The translations under genes were made by a program, and so were the position numbers. From Nocardioides nitrophenolicus (lineage in GTDB: Bacteria > Actinomycetota > Actinomycetes > Propionibacteriales > Nocardioidaceae), in assembly GCF_016907515.1 (NCBI RefSeq), contig NZ_JAFBBY010000001.1, positions 3,224,001 through 3,288,000 of the forward strand: 64,000 nucleotides of DNA, written 5' to 3'. The notes under the pieces are model-generated. The model was not told the origin of the DNA, ran no database searches, and was given only the letters and a program-made list of their open reading frames with translations. Positions 24,637 to 31,470 of this stretch are shown in pieces (the stretch's first letter is position 1; each line of letters opens with the position of its first letter).

Positions 24637-25593
24637 CTACAACCCCATCGCGCTCCTCGCCGCGGCGAGCACGGGCGCGGTCACCGCCCGGCAGCGCTCC
24701 GCCCCACGGGCGTACACCTCGGTCACGTGGACCGGGTCCGCGGCGAGGGCCCGATACCGATCCTGGAGCGGCTCGAGCTCAGCCACAACGGCGTCGGTGA
24801 CGGCCGCCTTCAGCGCACCGTAGGTGGTGATCCCGTCGGGGGAGCCGCCGCAGGCGGTGAGGATCTCGAGGAGGTTCGTGACGCCGGGCTTCGCGGCCCG
24901 GTCGGGACGCACGGCGCCCGGGCCGGTGTCGGAGTCGGTCACCGCCCGCGCGACCTTCCGGCGTACGACGTCGGGCGGGTCGAGCAGCGCGATCGAGCCC
25001 GCGTCGGGCCCGGACTTGCTCATCTTGCGGGTCGGGTCGGCCAGGTCCATCACCCGGGCGCCGGCCGCAGGCACGGTGATCTCGGGGAGCGTGAACACCT
25101 CGCCGTAGGTCGTGTTGAAGCGCAGGGCTAGGTCGCGGGTGAGCTCGATGTGCTGGCGCTGGTCGTCGCCGACCGGCACCTGGGTGGGCCGGTAGAGCAG
25201 GATGTCGGCGGCCATCAGCACCGGGTAGGTGAACAGCGAGGTGCGCACCGACTCCTGGCGGCGCGACTTCTCCTTGAACTGGATCATCCGGCCGAGCTCG
25301 CCGGTGGTGGCGACGCACTCCAGCAGGTACGACAGCTCCGCGTGCGCCGGCACCTGGCTCTGCCGGAACAGGGTGCTGGCGTCGAGCCCCGCGGCGAGCA
25401 GCAGCGTGGACTGCTCGGCGATCGCCGCACGCAGGTCCTCCGGGGAGCGGGGCGTGGTGAGGGCGTGCAGGTCGGAGATGCCGTAGAAGCAGTCGGCGTC
25501 GGCCTGGGCGGCCCGCATCGGGCGCAGCGCGCCGAGCAGGTTGCCGAGGGTGAGCCGCCCGCTGGGCGTCAGCAGGGAGAGGCGTCGGGACAT
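24637..25593 (-). CDS. trpS: Tryptophanyl-tRNA synthetase
   Basis: Charges tRNA-Trp. 318 residues, class Ib: the TIGN-type motif appears as SGRLTLGNLLGA (TLGN at 15-18), and KMSKS occurs in the C-terminal half (DPTRKMSKSGPDAGS). SDLHALT carries His43, the residue often altered in indolmycin-resistant mutants; it is kept here. The ATG at 25593 has AGGAG about 8 nt upstream. A leader peptide with two Trp codons and alternative RNA hairpins precedes it (25594-25726), as described for the auxiliary trpRS1 of Streptomyces coelicolor. Whether it is the only or a second TrpRS of this genome cannot be told from the window. Confidence 0.95.
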   Translation of the reverse strand: MSRRLSLLTPSGRLTLGNLLGALRPMRAAQADADCFYGISDLHALTTPRSPEDLRAAIAEQSTLLLAAGLDASTLFRQSQVPAHAELSYLLECVATTGELGRMIQFKEKSRRQESVRTSLFTYPVLMAADILLYRPTQVPVGDDQRQHIELTRDLALRFNTTYGEVFTLPEITVPAAGARVMDLADPTRKMSKSGPDAGSIALLDPPDVVRRKVARAVTDSDTGPGAVRPDRAAKPGVTNLLEILTACGGSPDGITTYGALKAAVTDAVVAELEPLQDRYRALAADPVHVTEVYARGAERCRAVTAPVLAAARSAMGL

Positions 25594-25726
25594 GGTGGAG
25601 CTCCTGGGTGAGGGCCCACGGGCGCCGGAGCAGGTCCGGAGAGGCACGACGGCCGCCCGTGGGCGGCCGGTGAGGGGAGGTGTCGAGGGGCGGCCGCCGT
25701 CAGGCGGGCCACCAGCAGCGGTTCAT
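25594..25726 (-). promoter_or_regulatory. Putative ribosome-mediated trp attenuator before trpS
   Basis: In minus-strand order: leader peptide (25726-25700), segment A GGCGGCCG next to its stop, segment B (25669-25650, a 9-bp perfect hairpin CGGCCGCCC/GGGCGGCCG), and segment C GCCCGTGGGC (25625-25614 region). A can pair with B through GGCGGCCG/CGGCCGCC. C can pair perfectly over 10 bp with GCCCACGGGC at the top of B. These pairings exclude each other, as expected for attenuation. No U-run follows, so control may act on transcription without a U-tract or on access to the trpS ribosome site. Confidence 0.7.
25700..25726 (-). CDS. trpL: Leader peptide MNRCWWPA
   Basis: A nine-codon frame (eight residues and TGA) has two adjacent TGG codons at positions 5 and 6. 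It ends 106 bp before trpS. There is no clear ribosome site, so it may be translated from a leaderless or very short 5' end. Tandem Trp codons in so short a frame directly upstream of a Trp-tRNA synthetase are unlikely by chance. Confidence 0.7.
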   Translation of the reverse strand: MNRCWWPA

Positions 25727-25757
25727 CGGGTTCGACACGTCACGATCATCGCACGGT

Positions 25758-25799
25758 GGGGCGGGGGCGGGTCGGGGTCGGAGTCGGGGTCGGGGCGGG
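25758..25799 (+). repeat. G-run tract with TCGGGG repeats
   Basis: Seven runs of three or more G separated by 1-8 nt, with TCGGGG recurring at 25772, 25784 and 25790. On the plus strand it meets the usual G-quadruplex pattern. It lies just upstream of the trpS leader. Nothing else is seen between it and the repeat element at 25802. Confidence 0.6.
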
Positions 25800-25801
25800 C
25801 T

Positions 25802-25951
25802 TGTAACACGCAGTTCGCCGCTCTACCGGGCCCGAGACGTCGCGAAACCGCGCCCGTACGGGTCGGATACAGCCGGCACGGGGAGGGAAGGGCCGCGAAC
25901 GACGTGTTACAGCCGACGCGGGTCCGGGACACCAGCAGACTGCGTGTTACA
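25802..25951. repeat. Palindromic core-repeat array (TGTAACACGCAGT core)
   Basis: Three copies of TGTAACACG occur: one on the plus strand (25802-25810, extended to CAGT) and two on the minus strand reading from 25951 and 25911, exactly 40 bp apart. A degenerate TGTATCCG follows another 40 bp on, at 25871. The minus copies end in CGGC before the next unit. The first minus copy supplies the TAA stop of the TetR gene. The rest of the 25741-25946 intergenic stretch shows no gene. Confidence 0.65.
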
Positions 25952-26555
25952 GCGCGGCGAGCTCCGGCACTACCTGGCCCGGCGGGGTGAGCAGGCCGAG
26001 CATGGTCGCCGCGATGGCGGTGGCGCCCTGGTCGGGGGCCAGGTCGCCGGCGTACACCGAGGCCGCCGCGGCGTGGGTCACCGTGTGCATGGTCGTCAGC
26101 AGCCACGACACCGGGAGATCGGTGCGGAACCGGCCCTGGTCGCGCCCGGCCTCGAGCAGTCGGCGTACCCGCTCGCGCGGCTCGTGGTGGGCGGCGTCCA
26201 TCTCGGCGGCCGGCAGGCTCTGGTCGGCGGCGACGACGAGCGCGCCGTAGCGCAGCGTGACCTGCCAGGTCGCCTCGATCAGCCGGACCAGCGCGGCCGC
26301 CGGGTCACCGGAGAGGTCGACATCGCGCACCGACGCCTCCGAGTCCCGCATCGCCCGGGCGACGACGGCCGCCACCAGCACCCCGCGGCTCTCGAAGTGG
26401 CCGTAGAGAGTCACCCGTCCGACGCCGGCGGCCTTGGCGATGTCGTTGACGCTGGCGTCGGGATCCCGGGCCAGGGTCGCCGTGGCGGCGTCGAGGATCG
26501 CCTCCACGTTGCGGCGCGCGTCGGCGCGCTGGGGACGGTCGGTACGGGTCGTCAC
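25947..26555 (-). CDS. TetR-family transcriptional regulator
   Basis: 202 residues: ADARRNVEAILDAATATLARDPDASVNDIAKAAGVGRVTLYGHFESRGVLVAAVV is a typical TetR DNA-binding domain. The ligand domain is unassigned. It starts inside the stop codon of the membrane-protein gene (GTGA), so the two form one operon. Two GAACA-N4-TGTTC palindromes in the promoter (27013-27026, 27040-27053) are probable autoregulatory operators. Its stop codon TAA lies inside the first unit of the repeat array downstream. Confidence 0.88.
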   Translation of the reverse strand: MTTRTDRPQRADARRNVEAILDAATATLARDPDASVNDIAKAAGVGRVTLYGHFESRGVLVAAVVARAMRDSEASVRDVDLSGDPAAALVRLIEATWQVTLRYGALVVAADQSLPAAEMDAAHHEPRERVRRLLEAGRDQGRFRTDLPVSWLLTTMHTVTHAAAASVYAGDLAPDQGATAIAATMLGLLTPPGQVVPELAAL

Positions 26556-26989
26556 GAGGCCATCATGGTCGCGCTCCGGTCGCGGCGGCGCGGGGCGTGG
26601 CACCCGGCGTACTCCTCCCAGCGCCAGGCCATCGCGGCCAGCATCAGCACGAACATCGCCACGTGGCCGACCACCATCAGTCCACCGGCGTCCAGTACGC
26701 CGGTCCAGTAGAGGGGGAGCGCGACCGCGAAGCCGGCGTACATCACCGCGCACATCTCGGCGATCGGCGCCCAGCGGTGGCCGCGCACGCGCATCCAGCC
26801 GGCCATCGGGAGCGCCATCGTGGTCGCCATGACCAGCGTCTCGACGCTCACCGAGCGCAGCCACGAGCCGTCGCCGGCGGCGCCGGTCGCGAGCAGCCAC
26901 ACCGGCCAGAGCACGGCCATGCCGATCAGCATGGCGGCCACCATCTCGCCGTAGTGCAGGGCGAACCTGCGGATCCGTCGGCTGGTCAT
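26552..26989 (-). CDS. Four-helix membrane protein of unknown function
   Basis: 145 residues with four hydrophobic helices: YGEMVAAMLIGMAVLWPVWLLATG, SVETLVMATTMALPMAGWM, IAEMCAVMYAGFAVALPLYWTGV and GGLMVVGHVAMFVLMLAAMAW. The tail is basic (HAPRRRDRS). Many methionines lie in the helices. Similar small proteins occur next to TetR genes in actinobacteria and may help in transport or sensing, but no function is known to me. GGGAGG stands 7 nt before the ATG at 26989, which is preferred over an upstream in-frame ATG that would read through the operators. Confidence 0.78.
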   Translation of the reverse strand: MTSRRIRRFALHYGEMVAAMLIGMAVLWPVWLLATGAAGDGSWLRSVSVETLVMATTMALPMAGWMRVRGHRWAPIAEMCAVMYAGFAVALPLYWTGVLDAGGLMVVGHVAMFVLMLAAMAWRWEEYAGCHAPRRRDRSATMMAS

Positions 26990-27012
26990 CGGACACCTCC
27001 CGGAATCATCTC

Positions 27013-27053
27013 GAACATGGATGTTCAAGATCATAAGTTGAACAGTAATGTTC
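27013..27053. promoter_or_regulatory. Twin palindromic operators GAACA-N4-TGTTC
   Basis: GAACATGGATGTTC (27013-27026, perfect arms of six) and GAACAGTAATGTTC (27040-27053, arms of five) are 27 bp apart centre to centre, in the 5' region of the membrane-protein/TetR operon. The site type fits a TetR dimer pair. Regulation of the operon by its own TetR is inferred. Confidence 0.65.
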
Positions 27054-27236
27054 GACAAGGAGTCGGGTCGATCGTCCCGGGAGTTCTGGCGGTCAAGCCG
27101 ACACGCCGGAGCGGGAAAGTTTCACTGATCAATCTCTTCCCCACGAGTCACATCTGGCCCTATTCTCACGCAAGTGGCGTCCGGCGGATCACAGCTGGGG
27201 AAGGCGGTGACCCCGGGCGCGGAAAGTTGGTGTGTC

Positions 27237-27452
27237 ATGGCTCCTTCGTCGCGCGAGCGCGCCGAGTCCCTTCCGGACCCGAAGTTCCTCACCATCGCCG
27301 AGGTCGCCTCGGTCATGCGGGTCTCCAAGATGACCGTCTACCGGCTCGTCCACGGCGGCGAGCTTCCGGCCGTGCGGGTGGGTCGCTCGTTCCGGGTCAC
27401 CGAGGAAGACGTCAACGAGTACCTGCGCAAGTCGTTCTACTCCGCAGGCTGA
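27237..27452 (+). CDS. Small Xis/MerR-like helix-turn-helix DNA-binding protein
   Basis: 71 residues, mostly one winged HTH: PKFLTIAEVASVMRVSKMTVYRLVHGGELPAVRVGRSFRVTEEDVNEYLRK. This is the HTH_17/excisionase-like domain of the small protein beside proC and bS22 in many actinobacteria (Rv0500A in M. tuberculosis as I recall). It is probably a nucleoid-type or regulatory DNA binder and not a phage excisionase, since no integrase is near. The ATG at 27237 follows GGAAAG by about 10 nt; longer readings start in the promoter region. Confidence 0.88.
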   Translation: MAPSSRERAESLPDPKFLTIAEVASVMRVSKMTVYRLVHGGELPAVRVGRSFRVTEEDVNEYLRKSFYSAG

Positions 27453-27472
27453 GTCGGCGGGGTGGTTTCGCC

Positions 27473-27594
27473 GGGTGCAGGAATCGCCGGTTGACCGATT
27501 GTTCCTGCACTTGACGGGCTCTTCTTGCACTTGACGGGCGTTGCAACGGCCGACAAGTGACGGTTTCGCCGGTCGACCGGCGATTCCGTCACCC
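27473..27594. repeat. Palindromic core-repeat array (GGAATCGCCGG core)
   Basis: The outer arms are 25 bp (27473-27497 and 27570-27594) and match at 22 positions when one is reversed; the core is GGAATCGCCGGT-Y-GACCG. Between them are two direct copies of TTGCACTTGACGGGC-like sequence (27505 and 27525 regions), then ACAAGTGACGG. The array fills most of the 304-bp gap between the HTH gene and bS22. No gene is seen; 27595-27743 shows no other structure that I recognise. Confidence 0.6.
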
Positions 27595-27756
27595 GGCTGA
27601 GCCCCCGAGTCCCGCGGTGCGATCTTCATCCCATCTCCCGCGCTGATTCACCGCGCTCACGAGCCTGCGGATAGGCTGACCCGGTGCTCCGGGGTCCCCG
27701 GGGCGTCGTACGTCACGCCGAGCGCCACCGCGCCCGGCGCTCTGGAGAGGTTCCAC

Positions 27757-27858
27757 GTGGGTTCAGTCATCAAGAAGCGCCGCAAGCGCATGGCGAAGAA
27801 GAAGCACCGCAAGCTGCTCAAGAAGACGCGCGTCCAGCGTCGCAAGCTCGGTAAGTGA
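27757..27858 (+). CDS. 30S ribosomal protein bS22 (AURKAIP1/COX24 domain)
   Basis: A 33-residue, highly basic protein beginning [17 protein letters not shown] and ending VQRRKLGK. It matches the small actinobacterial protein next to proC (Rv0500B), identified in mycobacterial ribosome structures as bS22, bound near the decoding region of the 30S subunit. The GTG start has GGAGAGG 6 nt upstream. The gene is too short for most gene finders. It lies 38 bp before the epimerase gene on the same strand. Confidence 0.9.
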   Translation: MGSVIKKRRKRMAKKKHRKLLKKTRVQRRKLGK

Positions 27859-27896
27859 CCCGAGCCGACCAGTAGCTTCCTGATTCCGAGGAGTCG

Positions 27897-28964
27897 GTGG
27901 AGATGGGTGCCGGACGCACGGTCCTGGTCACGGGGGTCTCGCGAGACCTCGGCCGCACCCTTGCGCGCACCCTGGCCACCGACCCCGGGATCGACCGGGT
28001 CGTCGGTGTCGACGTCGTCCCCCCGCGGGGCGATCTCGGCGACGTCATGTTCGTGCGCGCCGACATTCGCAACCCGGTCATCGCGAAGGTCATCGCGAAG
28101 GAGGACGTCGACACCGTCGTCCACATGAGCGTGATCGCGACCCCCGGCTCCGCCGGTGCCCGAGGCACCATGAAGGAGCTCAACGTCATCGGGACGATGC
28201 AGCTCCTCGCCGCCTGCCAGAAGGCCGAGGGGCTGCGCACCCTGGTCGTGAAGTCCTCGACGACGGCGTACGGCGCCAGCAGCCGCGACCCCGCCATGTT
28301 CACCGAGGACATGGAGCCGCGCCGTCCGGCCCGCACGGGCTACGCCAAGGACGTCGCGGAGGTCGAGCAGTACGTCCGTGGCTTCGCCCGCCGGCGGCCG
28401 GACGTGACGACCACGCTGCTGCGCTGCGCCAATGTCATCGGGCCGCGCGTGGTGAGCCCGCTGGCGTCGTACTTCCGGCTGCCGGTCATCCCCACCGTGC
28501 TGGGCTTCGACCCGCGCCTGCAGTTCCTGCACGAGAGCGACCTGAGCCGGGTGCTGCGCCATGCCGTCCAGGCCGACGTCGCCGGCACTTTCAACGTCGC
28601 CGGCGACGGCCTGCTGATGCTCTCCCAGGCGCTGCGTCGCTCCGGGCGACCCAATGTCGCCGTCCCGGGCGTCGCCTTCGGCGGCCTCGGCTCGGTCCTC
28701 AAGTCCGTACGCCGAGCCGACCTATCGCCCGAGCTGGTCGCCTTCTTGACCTACGGCCGCGGGGTCGACACGACCCGGATGCGCAGCGAGCTCGGCTTCG
28801 AGCCCCATTACTCCACGGCCTCGGCGTTCGCCGAGTTCGCCGCCTCCCTCCCGCCCGGCTCGCGTCGCACCGACCGGGTGCTCGGCGCGCTCGCCGAGCG
28901 TCTCCCCGCGGTCGACGACGACCGTCCCGCCCAGCTCACCCTCGCTGGAGGCACGGATGGCTGA
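27897..28964 (+). CDS. NAD-dependent epimerase/dehydratase family protein
   Basis: 355 residues of the extended SDR fold: Rossmann loop VLVTGVSRDLGRTLAR, DVVPP after strand 2, ADIRNP, a Tyr-Lys pair in TGYAKDVAEVEQYV, and a C-terminal substrate domain (GTFNVAGDGLLMLSQALRR). It corresponds by position to M. tuberculosis galE2 (Rv0501), but the catalytic Y-x3-K is the only firm enzymatic feature and the sugar or steroid substrate is unknown. Starts at GTG 27897 (after CGAGGAG) or ATG 27903. It overlaps the next gene by 8 bp. Confidence 0.85.
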   Translation: MEMGAGRTVLVTGVSRDLGRTLARTLATDPGIDRVVGVDVVPPRGDLGDVMFVRADIRNPVIAKVIAKEDVDTVVHMSVIATPGSAGARGTMKELNVIGTMQLLAACQKAEGLRTLVVKSSTTAYGASSRDPAMFTEDMEPRRPARTGYAKDVAEVEQYVRGFARRRPDVTTTLLRCANVIGPRVVSPLASYFRLPVIPTVLGFDPRLQFLHESDLSRVLRHAVQADVAGTFNVAGDGLLMLSQALRRSGRPNVAVPGVAFGGLGSVLKSVRRADLSPELVAFLTYGRGVDTTRMRSELGFEPHYSTASAFAEFAASLPPGSRRTDRVLGALAERLPAVDDDRPAQLTLAGGTDG

Positions 28965-30141
28965 CGCCGAGATCATCCCGATCGGCACCCGCGGCCAGCC
29001 CGGCCGCGGCACCGGCAAGCGGCCCTCGGCCGCGGCCCGCGGGCTCGCGCCCAAGGCCAGTACGCCGCGCAAGACTCCGGCCAAGAAGCCGGCTCCGAAG
29101 GCCGAGCCCACTCCCGCGGCGGAGCCGCCGGTCGACGAGACCCCCGTGGTCGAGACGCCGTCCCTGCTCGACCCGCCCGCCGACGTACCCGAGGCGCCGC
29201 TGGTGGCGGCGGCCCGCACCCAGGAGCGTGGCGCGAGCCCGCTCACCGGGATCCCGGTGGGTGACTGGCTGGCCGGCTTCCAGCACGCCAGCAAGGAGCT
29301 GTTCGGCGAGCAGTGGGAGCCCCAGCTGGCCCGCTTCCTCGCGTTCCTGCGGCGCCGGGTGACCGGCGACTACACCGTCGACGAGTACGGCTTCGACGCC
29401 GAGGTGACCGAGCGCTTCTTCATGGCCGCGCTGCGGCCGGTGGCGCAGAAGTGGTTCCGGATCGAGGTCCGCGGCATCGAGAACATCCCGACCGAGGGCG
29501 GCGCCCTGGTCGTCTCCAACCACTCCGGCACCATCCCGGTCGACGGCCTGATGACGATGGTGTCGATCCACGACCACACCGGCCGGTTCCTGCGCCCGCT
29601 CGGCGCCGACCTGGTGTTCCGGCTGCCCGTGGTGGGCTCGGTGGCCCGCAAGGGCGGCGCCACCCTGGCCTGCAGCGAGGACGCCGAGCGGATGCTGCGT
29701 GGCGGCGAGCTGGTCGGCGTGTGGCCCGAGGGCTTCAAGGGGATCGGCAAGCCGTTCTCCGACCGCTACAAGCTGCAGCGCTTCGGGCGGGGCGGCTTCG
29801 TCTCGGCGGCGCTGCGCACCGGCGTCCCCATCGTGCCGCTGTCGGTGGTCGGCGCCGAGGAGATCTACCCGCTGGTCGGCAACATCCCGTCGCTGGCGAG
29901 GCTGCTCGGGGTGCCCTACATCCCGATCACACCGTTCTTCCCGCTGCTCGGCCCGCTCGGGCTGGTGCCGCTCCCGTCGAAGTGGCTGCTGGAGTTCGGC
30001 GAGCCGATCCGCACCGACGAGTACGACGACGGCGCGGCCGAGGACCCGATGCTGGTGTTCAACGTGACCGACCAGGTCCGCGAGACCATCCAGCAGACGC
30101 TCTACAGCCTGCTCATGCAGCGGGAGTCGGTCTTCCGCTGA
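28957..30141 (+). CDS. PlsC-family lysophospholipid acyltransferase
   Basis: 394 residues. The first ~95 residues are a low-complexity Ala/Pro/Lys region. The acyltransferase domain (about 165-385) has SNHSGTIPVD (His189 ... Asp196) where the family normally has HX4D; here six residues separate His and Asp. VWPEGFKGIGKPFSDRYKLQRFGRGGF matches the glycerol-phosphate-binding block. It is probably a membrane-surface enzyme of phospholipid or glycolipid assembly; the counterpart Rv0502 sits in the same place in M. tuberculosis. Its start lies within the end of the epimerase gene. Confidence 0.85.
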   Translation: MADAEIIPIGTRGQPGRGTGKRPSAAARGLAPKASTPRKTPAKKPAPKAEPTPAAEPPVDETPVVETPSLLDPPADVPEAPLVAAARTQERGASPLTGIPVGDWLAGFQHASKELFGEQWEPQLARFLAFLRRRVTGDYTVDEYGFDAEVTERFFMAALRPVAQKWFRIEVRGIENIPTEGGALVVSNHSGTIPVDGLMTMVSIHDHTGRFLRPLGADLVFRLPVVGSVARKGGATLACSEDAERMLRGGELVGVWPEGFKGIGKPFSDRYKLQRFGRGGFVSAALRTGVPIVPLSVVGAEEIYPLVGNIPSLARLLGVPYIPITPFFPLLGPLGLVPLPSKWLLEFGEPIRTDEYDDGAAEDPMLVFNVTDQVRETIQQTLYSLLMQRESVFR

Positions 30142-30147
30142 GCGAGC

Positions 30148-30164
30148 GCGGACGGGGAGTCCGC
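30148..30164. terminator. Short hairpin between convergent genes
   Basis: GCGGAC-GGGGA-GTCCGC lies in the 32-bp gap between the acyltransferase and the convergent DUF5667 gene. It has no U-run; it could act as a bidirectional terminator. Confidence 0.4.
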
Positions 30165-30173
30165 TCTCGACCG

Positions 30174-31331
30174 CTACTTGCTGCCGAGCAGGCCGCCGAG
30201 GATGCCGGTCACGCCGTCGACCAGGTTGGGCACCAGGCCGGGGTCGGTGGTGGTGCCGTCGGTGGTCTGGCTGCCGCCGTCGATGCCGAGGGTGCCGGTG
30301 AGGTTGCGGGTGACGTTGTCGACGGTCTCGCCGATCGGGTTGGACGGCTTCGGCGTCTTGGTCGGGTCGGGAGGCTTCGGGAGGTCCACCGGCGGCAGCG
30401 GCGGGATTCCGGTCGGGTTCGACTCGGGGCCCTTCGACGGCGGAGGAGAGGACGGCGTGGTGGCCTCGGGCACCATCGGCGCCACGTCGGTCACCGACGC
30501 GGTGACATTGCCGGTCAGCACCGCGCTGAGCGGCAGCGCAGCGAAGTCGGGCACCTCGGCGACCCCGCCCTCGGCGCACGACGGGCACGCCTCCCAGGCG
30601 GCCGCGTCGATCTGGCGGACGGTCTGGGACGCCGTGATCAGGCTCGGCCGGCTGTCGGTCGCGATGACCTGGCCGAGGCCGGCGAGTACGTCCATGCTGT
30701 CGCCCGCGAAGGCCCGCAGGTCGGCGATCCGGTCGGCCTTGCCCGTGGCGGCGTAGTCGTCGAGCGCGAACTCGGAGGCCTGGCGGGCCTGGTCGGTGAA
30801 GTCCTGCAGGGTCACGTTGACCGCGTCGGCGCTCGCACCGCGCGACACCAGCGACTCGAGCTCGCGCAGCCGGGCGTCGGCGTGGGAGATGAGCGCGTCG
30901 GCCTTGGCCGCGCCGTCGGACTGCAGGTTGGTCTGGGCGTTCTCGATCGCACGCTTGACGGGGTAGAGCACGTCGCCGGGCAGCGCGTCCTGGGACGCCA
31001 TCGCCATCGACCCGGTCGCCGACACCACCGCGAAGCCGCCGATGACCGCGGCGAGGCGGCGCTCGCGGGAGCCGCGGCGCTGGCGCGGGGTGAGCCGGGC
31101 GGCGAGGGCCTGCTCGGCGCGCTCGGGCTCGCGCTCGGCGGCCGCGACCAGCTGGGTGCGCAGGGAGGCGACGAACTCGGGGCGAGCGGTGACCGGCGGG
31201 ACGGCGCGCAGCGCGGCGACCAGCTCGAGCAGCTCGGCGTGCGCCTCCGCGTCCCCGGCACCACCGGAGACCAGAGCGTCGAACTCCTCGGCGCCGCCCG
31301 ACCAGGCGTTCCCGCGCATCACCACGACCAT
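30174..31331 (-). CDS. DUF5667 membrane protein, probable anti-sigma (RsbN-like)
   Basis: 385 residues. Cytoplasmic part (1-90) with a helical region EFDALVSGGAGDAEAHAELLELVAAL typical of anti-sigma-like proteins; one membrane helix (about 92-112, RRLAAVIGGFAVVSATGSMAMAS); then the DUF5667 domain (DALPGDVLYPVKRAIENAQTNL, about 115-235); then a Pro/Thr-rich tail ending in a hydrophobic LVDGVTGILGGLLGSK. It lies downstream of a BldN-type sigma gene, as rsbN follows bldN in Streptomyces, so an anti-sigma role is inferred. The start is uncertain: ATG 31331, GTG 31325 or ATG 31319. A BldN-type promoter is 52 bp upstream. Confidence 0.75.
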   Translation of the reverse strand: MVVVMRGNAWSGGAEEFDALVSGGAGDAEAHAELLELVAALRAVPPVTARPEFVASLRTQLVAAAEREPERAEQALAARLTPRQRRGSRERRLAAVIGGFAVVSATGSMAMASQDALPGDVLYPVKRAIENAQTNLQSDGAAKADALISHADARLRELESLVSRGASADAVNVTLQDFTDQARQASEFALDDYAATGKADRIADLRAFAGDSMDVLAGLGQVIATDSRPSLITASQTVRQIDAAAWEACPSCAEGGVAEVPDFAALPLSAVLTGNVTASVTDVAPMVPEATTPSSPPPSKGPESNPTGIPPLPPVDLPKPPDPTKTPKPSNPIGETVDNVTRNLTGTLGIDGGSQTTDGTTTDPGLVPNLVDGVTGILGGLLGSK

Positions 31332-31389
31332 CCTCGCGTCAGGAGGGACCGCGCCCCGGAGGAGCCCGCCCTCGTGTTCTCTCGAACAG

Positions 31390-31418
31390 CCAACGACCTG
31401 GCAAGGCGGGTGGTTACG
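31390..31418 (-). promoter_or_regulatory. BldN-type ECF promoter CGTAAC-N17-CGTTGG
   Basis: On the minus strand: -35 CGTAAC (31418-31413), 17-bp spacer, -10 CGTTGG (31395-31390), with CCGTAAC...CGTTGGCT in common with the element at 44441-44469. It lies in the 139-bp gap before the DUF5667 gene. It resembles the CGTAAC/CGTTG motifs reported for Streptomyces sigma-BldN, from memory. Confidence 0.6.
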
Positions 31419-31470
31419 GTCCGGAAGGTCACACCGGCATGGCCCGAAATGACCATCGGCCGCGGCGCGC

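Noticed and set aside
24637..25593. Indolmycin-resistance function for trpS
   Set aside because: His43 (SDLHALT) is unchanged, and resistance cannot be read from the rest of the sequence.
27013..27053. LexA (SOS) boxes
   Set aside because: The actinobacterial box is GAAC-N4-GTTC; here GAAC and GTTC are 6 nt apart, and the pair sits before a TetR operon.
27237..27452. Phage excisionase marking a prophage or integrated element
   Set aside because: No integrase, attachment repeat or phage gene is nearby, and the gene is a conserved chromosomal neighbour of proC and bS22.
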